From a virus, in the IMG/VR virus record IMGVR_UViG_3300032116_001402, positions 1 to 22,581 of that record: a stretch of DNA of 22,581 bases; one strand, 5' to 3'. Below the pieces are notes generated by a model. The model was not told the origin of the DNA and did no database searches. It worked only from the letters and a program-made list of their open reading frames with translations. Both the position numbers and the translations under genes were made by a program. How positions within the stretch are numbered: the first letter of the stretch is position 1; each line of letters opens with the position of its first letter. Positions 1-8,131 of the stretch are shown here, piece after piece.

Positions 1-1
1 C

Positions 2-2233
2 GTTTCTGAGGCTTTGTCGGGTATGACGGCGTTGTTCCGTGGTGAGTATGACCCGATTGAGAAGTTCGGTGTTGCTATGAAGCAACAAGAAGTAAACACT
101 ATTTTGGCTTCTAGGGAGATGGGCAATCTTACTGGTCAAGCATTGTTGAACGCTCAACAGCAGGTTCGTCTTGAATTGTTGTATCAGAGAACTGCTAGGG
201 CGCAGGGTGCTTTTGCTAAGGGTGCAGGTACTTTGTTTGTTGAGCAGAAGAAACTTGAGAGTGCTTTTAAGGACTTTGAGGCTCAACTTGGTGGGAAACT
301 GACCCCTGTTATTACTGAGTTTATGATGGCTTTACAGCCGATGCTTGAGGGTGGTGCTGGCGCTGGTTTGAACTTCTTTCAGGGTCTCGCAGACACTATG
401 GATGCGTTGATGCCTCTGCTAAAACCTGTTGGTGACTTGTTCAACATCATTGTTGATGTTTTGGGTGATTTAATGATTGCCTTTGCACCACTGCTTGAGA
501 TTATCTCTATCAGTTTGGGTGATGCTTTGAACTTCTTGATGCCTGCGCTGGCTTTCATTGGCGAAACCTTTAGCATAATTGCCCGTGTAGTTAGTGCGGT
601 GCTATCGCCTGTGCTTGACATTCTTGCTATTACTTTCAAAATTATTTTGGGAGTTACTAGCACTTTTATGGGAATCTTCAAGCCACTTGTTGACCCGATT
701 ATGAGTTTTATTGGTTTTGTAGTAAACGGGCTTGAGGACTTTGCTAAGGGTTTCCGCAGTGTAACAAAGATGATTGTTGATGGCCCGGAGTTCCGTGCAA
801 AGAGTTCGATTCGTAGCATTGAAGGCCCTGACGCAATAATTCCTACAACTGGTGACGATGATGACGATAAGGGCAAAGATTACGTTGCCGATTTTTACAA
901 AAACATTAAAGACGAGATTAAGAAACAGAACGCCCGTCTAAAACTTGAAAATCTGGGTGCTTCTGAGGCTTTGATTAGCAGCATCCTTAGCGGTGAGGGT
1001 TGGGGAACTGTTTACGCCCGTATAGTCAAGGGTGGGGCTGCTGGTGTTGCCGCTTTGCAGGCACAGTTCAATAAGACTAAGGCTGGCATTGACGAGTTGG
1101 CTAAGGTTGCTGAGGAGTCTGCTAAGGCGTTTGAGGCTATGCAACAGGCGTTGGCTGATGTTGCTGAGGAGATTGTTTCTTTCGGTAATGGCATGATGAC
1201 TTTGCTGAAGTCGGTTTCGCCGTTGCCTGCTGTTACTCGTGCTTTGGGCGAGTTTGAGTCTGCGGTTGTTGAGGCTTTTGATGCTATCGCTGACAAACTT
1301 GCTAGTGCGGTTGATAACAAGTTGTTGTTCCAGTCTTCTGCTGATGATTTGATGGCTTATGCTCGTGCCACACAGACTACTTTGGCTGGTATTGCACAGC
1401 AGCGTGACGCTATCGCTCAACGCATTGCGGATGCTAATGATTTGATTGCTTCGACTAAGAACGCCGTGATGGGTTTTGCGAACATCACTTCGTTGTTGGA
1501 GTCGCAGTCTCAGACGATTGTTGAGACGACCACTTCGGTTGCTGACGGTATTCGGTTGACTTTGACTCGCACTCTTGATGTGCAGGGCATGGTTGGGGAT
1601 TTGACTGGCAATTTCCAGAAGGTTTTGGATAAGACTAAGAAGTTTGCGGCTGATTTGCGTGAGTTGCGCCGTCTTGGTTTGGATAAGAACTTGTTTAAGC
1701 AGATTGTTGATGCAGGTTTGGAGTCTGGTGGGGCTACGGCTGCTGCAATTATTTCTGGTGGTGCTGACACTGTTGCCGAGTTGAATAATGTGTTTGCTGA
1801 GTTGTCTGATGTTGGTTCTATCATTGCTGAGGAAACCGCTCAGGTAATGTTTGGTGCTGGTGTTGATGTTACTAATGGTTTGATTGAGGGGTTGTTGTCG
1901 CAGGATAACGCTTTGCGTCAGGCTGCTCAGACTTTGGCTGATGCGTTTACTGCCACGTTTAATTCTCGTATGGCTGAGTCTATGGGTATTGATGCTTACA
2001 ATTTGGCTGGTTTGAACCCGAACATGACTGGTGTTGAACAGCCTGCGACTGTTGGTGCTGGCGGTATTGGTGGCGGTTTGATGTTTACGGCTCAGTCTGC
2101 TGGCCCTGCAAAGATTTTCGAGGTGAACATCAACGCTGGCATGGTTACTGATAAGGCCGAACTTGGTCAGACCATTGTTGATACTATTTCTCGTTATGAG
2201 CGCACTAATGGCAGTGTTTGGGTGAGAGCCTAA
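2..2233 (+). CDS. Tape measure protein, C-terminal part (5' end outside window)
   Basis: The reading frame is open to the left edge, so this is the C-terminal 743 or so residues of a longer protein; the first internal TTG/ATG codons are not convincing starts. Tape measure proteins set siphophage tail length and help DNA passage through the envelope. Seen here: a helical, Ala/Leu/Gln-rich first part (FRGEYDPIEKFGVAMKQQEV is a typical tape-measure phrase), then roughly residues 100-260 of very hydrophobic stretches likely to be membrane-active, an acidic GDDDDDK linker near residue 285, and a helical, glycine-ended C-terminal third. It is followed without a gap by a minor tail protein, the usual siphophage order. 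Confidence 0.88.
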   Translation, partial: VSEALSGMTALFRGEYDPIEKFGVAMKQQEVNTILASREMGNLTGQALLNAQQQVRLELLYQRTARAQGAFAKGAGTLFVEQKKLESAFKDFEAQLGGKLTPVITEFMMALQPMLEGGAGAGLNFFQGLADTMDALMPLLKPVGDLFNIIVDVLGDLMIAFAPLLEIISISLGDALNFLMPALAFIGETFSIIARVVSAVLSPVLDILAITFKIILGVTSTFMGIFKPLVDPIMSFIGFVVNGLEDFAKGFRSVTKMIVDGPEFRAKSSIRSIEGPDAIIPTTGDDDDDKGKDYVADFYKNIKDEIKKQNARLKLENLGASEALISSILSGEGWGTVYARIVKGGAAGVAALQAQFNKTKAGIDELAKVAEESAKAFEAMQQALADVAEEIVSFGNGMMTLLKSVSPLPAVTRALGEFESAVVEAFDAIADKLASAVDNKLLFQSSADDLMAYARATQTTLAGIAQQRDAIAQRIADANDLIASTKNAVMGFANITSLLESQSQTIVETTTSVADGIRLTLTRTLDVQGMVGDLTGNFQKVLDKTKKFAADLRELRRLGLDKNLFKQIVDAGLESGGATAAAIISGGADTVAELNNVFAELSDVGSIIAEETAQVMFGAGVDVTNGLIEGLLSQDNALRQAAQTLADAFTATFNSRMAESMGIDAYNLAGLNPNMTGVEQPATVGAGGIGGGLMFTAQSAGPAKIFEVNINAGMVTDKAELGQTIVDTISRYERTNGSVWVRA

Positions 2234-3456
2234 TGCCGATGCCTACTCGCAAGGTCGAACTTGGTTTTGATGAGAATGGCCCGGGTGCTTGGTTCACTTT
2301 GGATGACGCTACTGCTGGTGTTTTAGACAACACAGGCTATACGCTTGCTGGCGCTGTTTATTATGACGTTACTCAGTATGTGAAAAGCGTGTCTATCAAC
2401 CGTGGTAAGAGCCGTGAACTTGACCGTTTCAATTCTGGTTCGTTGACGGTTCAGTTCAATAACCAAAACCGTTTCTTTGACCCGACTAATACTCTTAGCC
2501 CGTTTTTTGGTCAGATTGTGCCTCGCCGTGAGGTTCGTGTGACTGCTGGTACGGCTGTGCAGTTTTATGGGTTGGTTGATGACTGGGATTTGGATTACAA
2601 CATTTCTGGTTTGTCTGATGCGACTTTGGCTGCTTTTGATGGTATGTCTGCGTTGGCTGGTCAGACTTTGACTGCTGGAACGGCTACTGTGCAGTTGTCT
2701 GGCGCTCGTATTGATACTGTGTTGAGTGATGCTGGCGTGAACTGGCCTGCCACTGAGCGCAACATTGATGCTGGTGGTCAGACTTTGCAGGCTGATGTGA
2801 TTTCTGCTGGCACGAACGTGATGCAATACGTCAATGTTGTTGAACAGTCTGAGCCGGGTATTTTCTTCATTGATAAGACAGGTAAAGCCACTTATCGTGA
2901 CCGCAACAGGCTATATCCGAGTTCTTCGGCTGTTCTGTTGTCTGATGATGGTACTGGTATTCAGTATGGCGACATCAAGGTGAATTATGGGTCGGAGTTG
3001 CTTTACAATCAGGCTGAAGTTAGTCGCCTGAATGGTGGTTTGGCTGTTGCTGATGATTTGACTTCTCAACGGACTTACGGTGTCAGGACTTATGTTGCTG
3101 ATGGTTTGTTGATGAATACTGATGAGGCTTTGGGTCAGTTGGCTATTTATTTGGTCAATCAGTATGCCAACCCTGAGTACCGTTTTGAATCTGTGACTAT
3201 TCCGTTGAATAAGTTGTCAACGTCTCAGCAGAATGATGTTTTGGGTCTTGAGATTGGCTCTATTTGCCAAATCAAGTTTCAGCCCAATAAAGTTGGGGCG
3301 GTTATCAATAAGTATGCTCAGGTCATTGGTGTTCAGAACCAGATGACCATTAGCGACCATAAGGTTACTTTGGCGTTCCAAACCATTGACACGGCTTATT
3401 TTGTGTTGGATGACCCTGCGTTTGGTTTGCTAGACTATAACTCGTTAGGTTTTTAG
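2233..3456 (+). CDS. Minor tail protein (distal tail/baseplate type)
   Basis: 407 residues, starting at an ATG that overlaps the tape-measure stop (TAATG); an upstream in-frame TTG lies inside the tape-measure gene and is less likely. Position directly after the tape measure and features such as PGAWFTLDD, DVTQYVKSVSINRGKSRELD and RFFDPTN near the N-terminus match the actinophage minor tail proteins that form the tail tip after the tape measure. The middle (SGLSDATLAAFDGMSALAGQ) resembles the domain joining tip subunits; the C-terminus ends in a short acidic and hydrophobic tail. The protein presumably caps the tail tube and carries the receptor-binding proteins encoded just downstream. The family call is from pattern and order; the exact tail-tip role is inferred. 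Confidence 0.75.
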   Translation: MPMPTRKVELGFDENGPGAWFTLDDATAGVLDNTGYTLAGAVYYDVTQYVKSVSINRGKSRELDRFNSGSLTVQFNNQNRFFDPTNTLSPFFGQIVPRREVRVTAGTAVQFYGLVDDWDLDYNISGLSDATLAAFDGMSALAGQTLTAGTATVQLSGARIDTVLSDAGVNWPATERNIDAGGQTLQADVISAGTNVMQYVNVVEQSEPGIFFIDKTGKATYRDRNRLYPSSSAVLLSDDGTGIQYGDIKVNYGSELLYNQAEVSRLNGGLAVADDLTSQRTYGVRTYVADGLLMNTDEALGQLAIYLVNQYANPEYRFESVTIPLNKLSTSQQNDVLGLEIGSICQIKFQPNKVGAVINKYAQVIGVQNQMTISDHKVTLAFQTIDTAYFVLDDPAFGLLDYNSLGF

Positions 3457-3465
3457 GAGTATTTC

Positions 3466-3996
3466 ATGGCTGGTGCTGGTTGGCGCACATTTAGTGCGGG
3501 TGCGGTTCTTACTGCTGCTCAGGTACAAACTTATTTGCAAGACCAAGCGGTTCAGGTCTATGCGACTACGGCGGCTCGCACGACTGCGCTTGGTACTGCT
3601 GTTAGTGCAGGTATGATTTCGTACATCACCACTGGTCAGCAGTTGGAGTATTACAACGGTTCGGCTTGGACTGGGTTGAACTATACGACTGTTGCTGCTT
3701 CAACAGTTTCTGCTTACACGGTTACTTCAAACGACCACAACAAAACATTTTTGTCTTCTTCGGCTTCGGCTCAGACCATTGTTGTGCCTGATGTGTTTGA
3801 GATTGGTGAGCGTTTTGATGTTGTGCGTGACGGTGCTGGCACTGTAAGCATTTCGGCTGGTACTGGTGTGACTACTTGGGCTGGTGCTGGTACGGCTGGT
3901 ACTGCTAAGTCGTTTGCGATGGGTACACAGTATTCGGCGGCTTCGGTTATCAAGGTTGCGGCTAACTCGTACCGTGTTATTGGTGCGGTGGCCTAA
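3466..3996 (+). CDS. Tail fibre/adaptor-like structural protein
   Basis: 176 residues preceded by a clear AGGAG 6 nt before the ATG, nine bases after the minor tail gene. The N-terminal phrase AGWRTFSAGAVLTAAQVQTY followed by YLQDQAVQVYAT is a widespread start of actinophage minor tail or fibre proteins. Residues 45-70 (GMISYITTGQQLEYYNGSAW) form a repeated-in-phages cap that precedes a beta-rich C-terminal domain of Ser/Thr/Ala/Gly composition. No enzymatic motif is visible. It overlaps the next gene by one base, so it is translated together with the three beta-rich paralogues that follow; a role as an adaptor or fibre shaft is inferred. Confidence 0.65.
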   Translation: MAGAGWRTFSAGAVLTAAQVQTYLQDQAVQVYATTAARTTALGTAVSAGMISYITTGQQLEYYNGSAWTGLNYTTVAASTVSAYTVTSNDHNKTFLSSSASAQTIVVPDVFEIGERFDVVRDGAGTVSISAGTGVTTWAGAGTAGTAKSFAMGTQYSAASVIKVAANSYRVIGAVA

Positions 3997-4559
3997 TGTC
4001 ACTTCTTCCACTGGGCTTGCTCAGTCAAGGCGGTGGTGCTAGCGGTGCGATTGGTTTTCAACTTATTTCAACCAGCCTGATTTCAACAACAACAGCGTCA
4101 GTTACTTTTAGTGCAATTCCTTCTACTTTTAAGCATTTGCAGTTGCGTATTGTAGGTCGCAATACTGATGCCGCTACTTTTCGTAGTTTGACGCTGCGTT
4201 TGAATGGCGACACTGGCTCAAATTATGGGTATCAGTCAATGCGTGGTCAAAACACAACAATTTCATCGGCTGCGCCGGGCGCTTATCAAACTTCACTTTT
4301 GATTGGTGAAACACCCGGTGCTGGCTCTGCGGCTAATGGATTTGGCTCATTGTTTGTTGATTTGATTGACTATGCCAACACAACAAAAATCAAAACAACA
4401 AAAACTATGGGTGGTAACGCTGCAACAAATGATGTCATTGCTTTTAACGGAACATGGAATAGCACTGCTGCTATTACTTCAATTTTGGTCAGCGATGCCG
4501 TAACTTCAACATCGTTTGCTGCTGGCACTCGCATCTCACTTTATGGCAGGGGTAACTAA
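3996..4559 (+). CDS. Beta-rich tail protein, paralogue 1 of 3 (putative receptor-binding)
   Basis: 187 residues, ATG overlapping the previous stop by one base. After a short hydrophobic Gly-rich lead (SLLPLGLLSQGGGASG) comes a module shared with the next two genes: a strand block (STTTASVTFSAIPSTFKHLQ) and a C-terminal block (WNSTAAITSILVSDAVTSTS ... ISLYGRG). The module looks like an all-beta jelly-roll of about 160 residues. No catalytic residues are evident. Tail-tip position and triplication favour a receptor-binding or tail-tip decoration protein; that role is inferred, not shown. Confidence 0.6.
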   Translation: MSLLPLGLLSQGGGASGAIGFQLISTSLISTTTASVTFSAIPSTFKHLQLRIVGRNTDAATFRSLTLRLNGDTGSNYGYQSMRGQNTTISSAAPGAYQTSLLIGETPGAGSAANGFGSLFVDLIDYANTTKIKTTKTMGGNAATNDVIAFNGTWNSTAAITSILVSDAVTSTSFAAGTRISLYGRGN

Positions 4560-5050
4560 TGTCTTTTACCGCTTTGGGCAACATCACGCTTACTAGCGCA
4601 CAAACAACAATTACTCTTTCCAGCATCAGTCAGGCTTATCGTGACTTGTATTTGGTCGTGACTATTGCTGGGCTTGGGTCAGGTGGTTCACCGCTACTTA
4701 GAGCCAATAACGATGCAGGGCTAAACTACACAGGCACTGTTTTAAGGGCTAATGGTACAGTTGCAAATGGTGTAAACCTTACAACTTACAACTATGGTGC
4801 AACGTTAGGAATTTATGTCGCTAACAGTGGCAGCAACGACACTTTTTTTGATGTTTGGATGCCTGATTATGCAACTACTGATAAACATAAGAACATGATG
4901 ATTAGGGCTAATGGCGCAAGTTCGGGTGTTGAAATGCAAATAACTAAATGGAATAACACCAGCGCAGTTACTTCTTTGGTTCTCACTTTCGGTAGCGGTC
5001 AAACTTGGGGTATTGGCACAACTGTTGCGCTTTACGGGGTGACTGCATAA
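4559..5050 (+). CDS. Beta-rich tail protein, paralogue 2 of 3
   Basis: 163 residues, start codon overlapping the preceding stop (TAATG). Shares the module of its neighbours: LTSAQTTITLSSISQAYRDL near the N-terminus and WNNTSAVTSLVLTFGSGQTW...VALYGVTA at the C-terminus, while the centre (residues 45-120) is divergent, as expected for surface loops under selection. It lacks the Gly-rich lead of paralogue 1. Likely another tail-tip/receptor-binding subunit; the function is inferred from position and family resemblance within this window. Confidence 0.58.
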   Translation: MSFTALGNITLTSAQTTITLSSISQAYRDLYLVVTIAGLGSGGSPLLRANNDAGLNYTGTVLRANGTVANGVNLTTYNYGATLGIYVANSGSNDTFFDVWMPDYATTDKHKNMMIRANGASSGVEMQITKWNNTSAVTSLVLTFGSGQTWGIGTTVALYGVTA

Positions 5051-5571
5051 TGTATGGCACTTTGATTGCATCGACAACTGTTGGTGCTGGTGGCAGTTCG
5101 AGCATTGACTTTACTTCGATTCCGCAAACTTACACTGATTTGTTTGTTATTTTGTCTGCTCGCTTTTCTTCACAAGGTAACTCGAGGCTCAACCTAAATT
5201 CATCTGGCTCTGGCTTTTCTTCAAGGTCTGTTTACAGTTTTGCTACTAATGCGCCGCTTTCTTACACAGACACTGTTGGGCTTGGGCGCTCTACAAGCGA
5301 CTCAGGCGACCAGACTAACAACTTTGGCGCTAATCAGTTGCATTTGCCAAATTATCGTAGTGGCGTATCTAAGCCATTTTCCGCCGATGCTTTTGCGGCC
5401 AATTACAATGGCGGTTACATTGTTTTGACTGGTGGAGTTTGGGCGAACAATGCGGCGATTACCAGCCTGAGTTTGTTGCCGCCAACTAGCACTACTTTTC
5501 TTCAAAACACAACCGCATATCTTTACGGCGTATTGGTAGGCACTGGCGGCGCAACAGTCACTAGCGCATAA
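5050..5571 (+). CDS. Beta-rich tail protein, paralogue 3 of 3
   Basis: 173 residues from the ATG overlapping the previous stop; an in-frame TTG 45 bases upstream lies inside the previous gene and is not preferred. Has the same strand block (SSSIDFTSIPQTYTDLFVIL) and the same C-terminal block (WANNAAITSLSLLPPTSTTF...AYLYGVLVG), plus a short Gly/Thr extension at the end. The central third differs from the other two copies. Together the three genes look like serial duplication and divergence of a tail-tip module. Confidence 0.58.
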   Translation: MYGTLIASTTVGAGGSSSIDFTSIPQTYTDLFVILSARFSSQGNSRLNLNSSGSGFSSRSVYSFATNAPLSYTDTVGLGRSTSDSGDQTNNFGANQLHLPNYRSGVSKPFSADAFAANYNGGYIVLTGGVWANNAAITSLSLLPPTSTTFLQNTTAYLYGVLVGTGGATVTSA

Positions 5572-5591
5572 CATCTAGCAAAGGAATAAAA

Positions 5592-5822
5592 ATGGCTTTA
5601 ACTAAAATTGTTGTAAATTGCGAAACAGGCATTTCTGAAGTTATTGAATTGACGGCTGAAGAAATTGCCCAACTTGAGGCTGACAAGGTTCAGGCAGAAT
5701 TAGATGATGCTGCTCGTGAAGTTGAGGCTGCCCGTATTGCTGCGCTGAAGGATTCGGCTAAGGCAAAACTTGTTGCTGGTACTAAGTTGACGGCTGAAGA
5801 AGCAGCACTAATCATAGGATAA
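5592..5822 (+). CDS. Small coiled-coil phage protein
   Basis: 76 residues, with AAAGGAA shortly upstream of the ATG. The sequence starts MALTKIVVNCETG, continues with a charged helix rich in Ala/Glu (about residues 20-58, strong coiled-coil character) and ends LTAEEAALIIG. Small acidic proteins of this look often follow tail-fibre genes in actinophages; I do not recognise a defined function. It is the last gene before a weak terminator-like hairpin, so it probably ends the tail operon. Confidence 0.6.
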   Translation: MALTKIVVNCETGISEVIELTAEEIAQLEADKVQAELDDAAREVEAARIAALKDSAKAKLVAGTKLTAEEAALIIG

Positions 5823-5839
5823 ACTAGACCTGTAAACGT

Positions 5840-5861
5840 ACCGATTCTGCGCTCGGTTTTT
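5840..5861 (+). terminator. Possible weak intrinsic terminator after the tail genes
   Basis: ACCGA and TCGGT form a 5-bp stem around an 8-nt loop, followed directly by five T (shared with the stem end). The stem is short, so termination would be partial. It sits in the 55-bp gap between the tail genes and the lysis genes. Confidence 0.4.
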
Positions 5862-5877
5862 ATAGAAAGACCAAATT

Positions 5878-6084
5878 GTGGATTCAGGAAACGACAAGAT
5901 TCTTATTCAGTTAGTGCGTGACATTGCCGAGGTTAAGGCGATGGTTCAGAACTATGCGGACATTGAATTGCGTGTGCGTGAACTTGAGAAGGCTCGTTGG
6001 AAGTCTGCGTGGATTACTGGGTTGTTGTCTGCTGCTGTGTCTAGTTCTGCTGTTGCAATAATTATCCGATTGGTTGTGATGTGA
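5878..6084 (+). CDS. XhlA-like membrane protein (putative holin accessory)
   Basis: 68 residues from a GTG start. The first 40 residues are a charged amphipathic helix (LIQLVRDIAEVKAMVQNYAD), followed by one hydrophobic segment at about residues 45-67 (ITGLLSAAVSSSAVAIIIRL). This plan, N-terminal coiled coil and one C-terminal membrane span, matches the XhlA/hemolysin family found beside phage endolysins. It overlaps the endopeptidase start (TGATG), placing it in the lysis cassette. The holin-partner role is inferred from architecture and neighbours. Confidence 0.6.
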   Translation: MDSGNDKILIQLVRDIAEVKAMVQNYADIELRVRELEKARWKSAWITGLLSAAVSSSAVAIIIRLVVM

Positions 6085-6614
6085 TGTCGTGCGTTTATGA
6101 ACCGTTGCGTATGAAGACTCGTGAGCGCCGTGACGAGTTGGGTAAGGCAACCATTGGTGATACTGGTAAGCCTCGTAAACGCCCTCACCGTGGCAATGAC
6201 TGGGGCGACAGGACTGGTTCGGCTGGTAAGGACTTTTATGCTGTTCATGCTGGCAAGGTTGTTAAGGTTTTGAAGACTGGTGAACTTGGTCACAGCCTGA
6301 TTGTTGAGCGTATGGGTTGTGTGAACCCTAAGTGCAAAGGGCGTTTCGATGAGTACAACCACAGCAACCAGCCGACCAAGTTGAAGGTTGGCGACATGGT
6401 GACTCACAACACTGTGCTGAATCAGATGGGTGACATGGGGTCGCCGGGTGCAAACCACTTGCACATGAGTTCGGCTTTTGCCCCTGTGCCTCACGAATCG
6501 CCTGTTCCTAAACTTGTGGACTTGTTCAAAGACATTGATGCCGCTACTGCCGTTCGCCGTGCTGAGAAGGCTGCTGCCTCTGCACCACTTATTCAGAATC
6601 CAGAGGGTCAGTAA
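6084..6614 (+). CDS. M23 (LytM-type) metallopeptidase endolysin
   Basis: 176 residues from the ATG overlapping the previous stop; a GTG one codon earlier is possible. M23 enzymes are zinc peptidases that cut peptide cross-links of peptidoglycan. The zinc ligands of the family are visible: H35 and D39 in HRGND (HxxxD) and H125/H127 in NHLHMS (HxH), the latter preceded by the usual turn GDMVTHNTVLNQMGDMGSPG. Between the strands there is a CVNPKC pair (C79, C84) not typical of the family, which may form an extra metal or disulfide loop. There is no signal peptide, so release would rely on the flanking holin-like proteins. The C-terminal 40 residues are a charged helix with Ala/Glu. Confidence 0.8.
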   Translation: MSCVYEPLRMKTRERRDELGKATIGDTGKPRKRPHRGNDWGDRTGSAGKDFYAVHAGKVVKVLKTGELGHSLIVERMGCVNPKCKGRFDEYNHSNQPTKLKVGDMVTHNTVLNQMGDMGSPGANHLHMSSAFAPVPHESPVPKLVDLFKDIDAATAVRRAEKAAASAPLIQNPEGQ

Positions 6615-6904
6615 TGGCTAAGAGTATAAAAACCCGTGTAAAAGCCATCAGTGCCGTTGTGGGTGCTGTTGTGTGGCGTGGCTTTGGTCTGTTCCTGTTT
6701 ATTGCTGGTGGCGCTGCTGGTACTGGTGCGATTGTGACTGGTTCGTGGGTTGATGGTGTTGTGATTGCTTGGGCAACGTTAATGTTGGGTGTGATTGGGG
6801 CTATTGGTTATGCGATTGCTACTACTGGTGAGGCGACTCCCGATGTTGTTGCTAAAGCGTCTCAGGATGCGGTGCAGAAAGCGTCTGACAGGGCTTCTAA
6901 GTAG
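6614..6904 (+). CDS. Two-TM holin-like protein
   Basis: 96 residues, start overlapping the endopeptidase stop (TAATG). Basic N-terminus, then two membrane segments at about residues 21-43 (GFGLFLFIAGGAAGTGAIVT) and 47-70 (VVIAWATLMLGVIGAIGYAI), then a charged, Ala/Lys C-terminal tail. This fits class II holins that make inner-membrane lesions and time lysis. Convergent with the minus-strand WhiB gene 40 bp downstream. No sequence-specific family is claimed. Confidence 0.65.
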   Translation: MAKSIKTRVKAISAVVGAVVWRGFGLFLFIAGGAAGTGAIVTGSWVDGVVIAWATLMLGVIGAIGYAIATTGEATPDVVAKASQDAVQKASDRASK

Positions 6905-6944
6905 TTTTATTCGCCGTTTGTTGACGTTTCAGGCGTGGTTTTTG

Positions 6945-7223
6945 TTACGCTGATTTGTTGTTTTGGAAGAAGTCAATTCCGCCGTAGATGCCGTATTGGG
7001 CGTTGGATAGTATCCCAAATTCTCGGCATTGTTGTTTGAGTGGGCAGTCGTCACAGATGGCTTTGGCTACTTTGCGTGCCATGCGTTGCATTTCTTGTGA
7101 TTCGTAGTCTTCTGGGTAGAAAAGTTCTGGGTTTTCTTCACAGGGTGTGCCACCGTTATCAGATTGTAATTCTAATAGTCGAAATCTTGCGTTTTCTATT
7201 AGTTTTTGTCGGCGGTCTGTCAT
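6945..7223 (-). CDS. whiB: WhiB-family transcription factor
   Basis: 92 residues on the minus strand. Four cysteines in the WhiB arrangement, C28 ... C57-x2-C60-x5-C66 (ICDDCPLKQQC), would bind a 4Fe-4S cluster, followed by the turn GIYGG at 78-82, where most family members have Trp instead of Tyr. WhiB-like proteins bind region 4 of the primary sigma factor and redirect transcription; several phages use them to control host or phage promoters. The basic C-terminal DNA-binding tail is short here (FFQNNKSA), so it may act mainly through sigma. It lacks a Shine-Dalgarno and has a TAAGAT -10 six bases upstream of its ATG, suggesting a leaderless mRNA. Confidence 0.88.
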   Translation of the reverse strand: MTDRRQKLIENARFRLLELQSDNGGTPCEENPELFYPEDYESQEMQRMARKVAKAICDDCPLKQQCREFGILSNAQYGIYGGIDFFQNNKSA

Positions 7224-7235
7224 AGGGTTATCTTA
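7206..7235. promoter_or_regulatory. Candidate bidirectional promoter between whiB and the recombination operon
   Basis: Plus strand: TTGTCG (7206-7211), 17-bp spacer, TATCTT (7229-7234), leading to the YqaJ gene at 7256. Minus strand: the same bases read TAAGAT (7235-7230), placing transcription start at or next to the whiB ATG (7223). The -10 is thus shared and nearly symmetric. Inferred from sequence only. Confidence 0.42.
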
Positions 7236-7255
7236 CTTCGAGAAAGGGAGTTTGT

Positions 7256-8131
7256 ATGCCTAAATTGTTGGGTAATTTCGAGTCTGGTTCGGCTGAGTGG
7301 TTGGCGTTGCGTGAGGGTGATGCTGTCGTTACGGGTACTTTGGTTGGTCAGATTTGTGGTGTGAATCCGTGGGAGTCTGCGTTCACTGCGTGGGCTAAGG
7401 CGACTGGTCGTATTCCTAATGAGGTGAAACCGTCTTTGGCTATGCGTTTTGGTCAGGTGTTTGAGGCTGGTGTTCGTCAGGTTTGGTTGGAGCAGAACCC
7501 TGATTACAAGGTGCAGGATTCGGTTGGTACTTGGGCTGCTGATGTGCATGACTGGGCTAGGGCTAATCCTGATGGGTTGCTGACTTGGCCTGATGGTACG
7601 AAGGGGATTCTTGAGATTAAGACTTCTCGTTTTCCGTTTGATGAGTTGCCGTTGCATTACAAGTATCAGGTGCTTTGGTATTGCTATGTGATGGGTTTGA
7701 CTAAGGGCAAGGTTGTTGCGTTGTTTGCTGGCAGCGAGTTGAAAGAGTTTGATGTCGAGTTTGACCCTTACGAGTTCTCGGCGATGATGGTTGCTGTTAT
7801 GCGTTGGCGTGAGTGTGTGCTGAAGGACTCTAAGCCTGAGTGGGATGGGTCAGATTCGACTTATCAGACTGTGCGTGATTTGTCGCCTCGTGACGTGTTG
7901 GATGAGCCTGTTGAGTTGGGTGAGTTGGGTATTCATTTGCAGAACGCCCAGAATGATGCGGATAAGGCTTACGCTCATTTGCAGATGTTAAAGTCTATGG
8001 CTTTGGACAATCTTGGTTCGGCGGGTCGTGGAGTTGTAAATGTCGGTGGTGAGGAGTATGTTGTTTGTACCCGTTCCGTAAATAAGAATGGGGTTGTTTC
8101 GTTGACTGTTAAGAAAGGGAAAAATGTCTGA
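7256..8131 (+). CDS. YqaJ/lambda-exonuclease-like recombination nuclease
   Basis: 291 residues, ATG after GAGAAAGGGAG. Members are 5'-3' double-strand exonucleases of the restriction-endonuclease fold that generate single strands for annealing. Visible family elements: SAEWLALR with R19 near the N-terminus, E70 in RFGQVFEAG, D106 in NPDGLL and the ExK of GILEIKTS (E120, K122), giving the metal-binding set of the fold; HYKYQVLWYCYVMG follows, the helix usually conserved in YqaJ. The C-terminal 80 residues are helical. The annealing protein partner lies two genes downstream with overlapping or near-overlapping genes, forming a recombination operon. Confidence 0.85.
   Translation: MPKLLGNFESGSAEWLALREGDAVVTGTLVGQICGVNPWESAFTAWAKATGRIPNEVKPSLAMRFGQVFEAGVRQVWLEQNPDYKVQDSVGTWAADVHDWARANPDGLLTWPDGTKGILEIKTSRFPFDELPLHYKYQVLWYCYVMGLTKGKVVALFAGSELKEFDVEFDPYEFSAMMVAVMRWRECVLKDSKPEWDGSDSTYQTVRDLSPRDVLDEPVELGELGIHLQNAQNDADKAYAHLQMLKSMALDNLGSAGRGVVNVGGEEYVVCTRSVNKNGVVSLTVKKGKNV

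Noticed and set aside
379-876. Minus-strand frames opposite the tape measure and tail genes
   Set aside because: Ser/Thr/Ile-rich shadow translations of well-supported plus-strand genes, no starts with ribosome sites; same for 938-1420 and 2323-2826.
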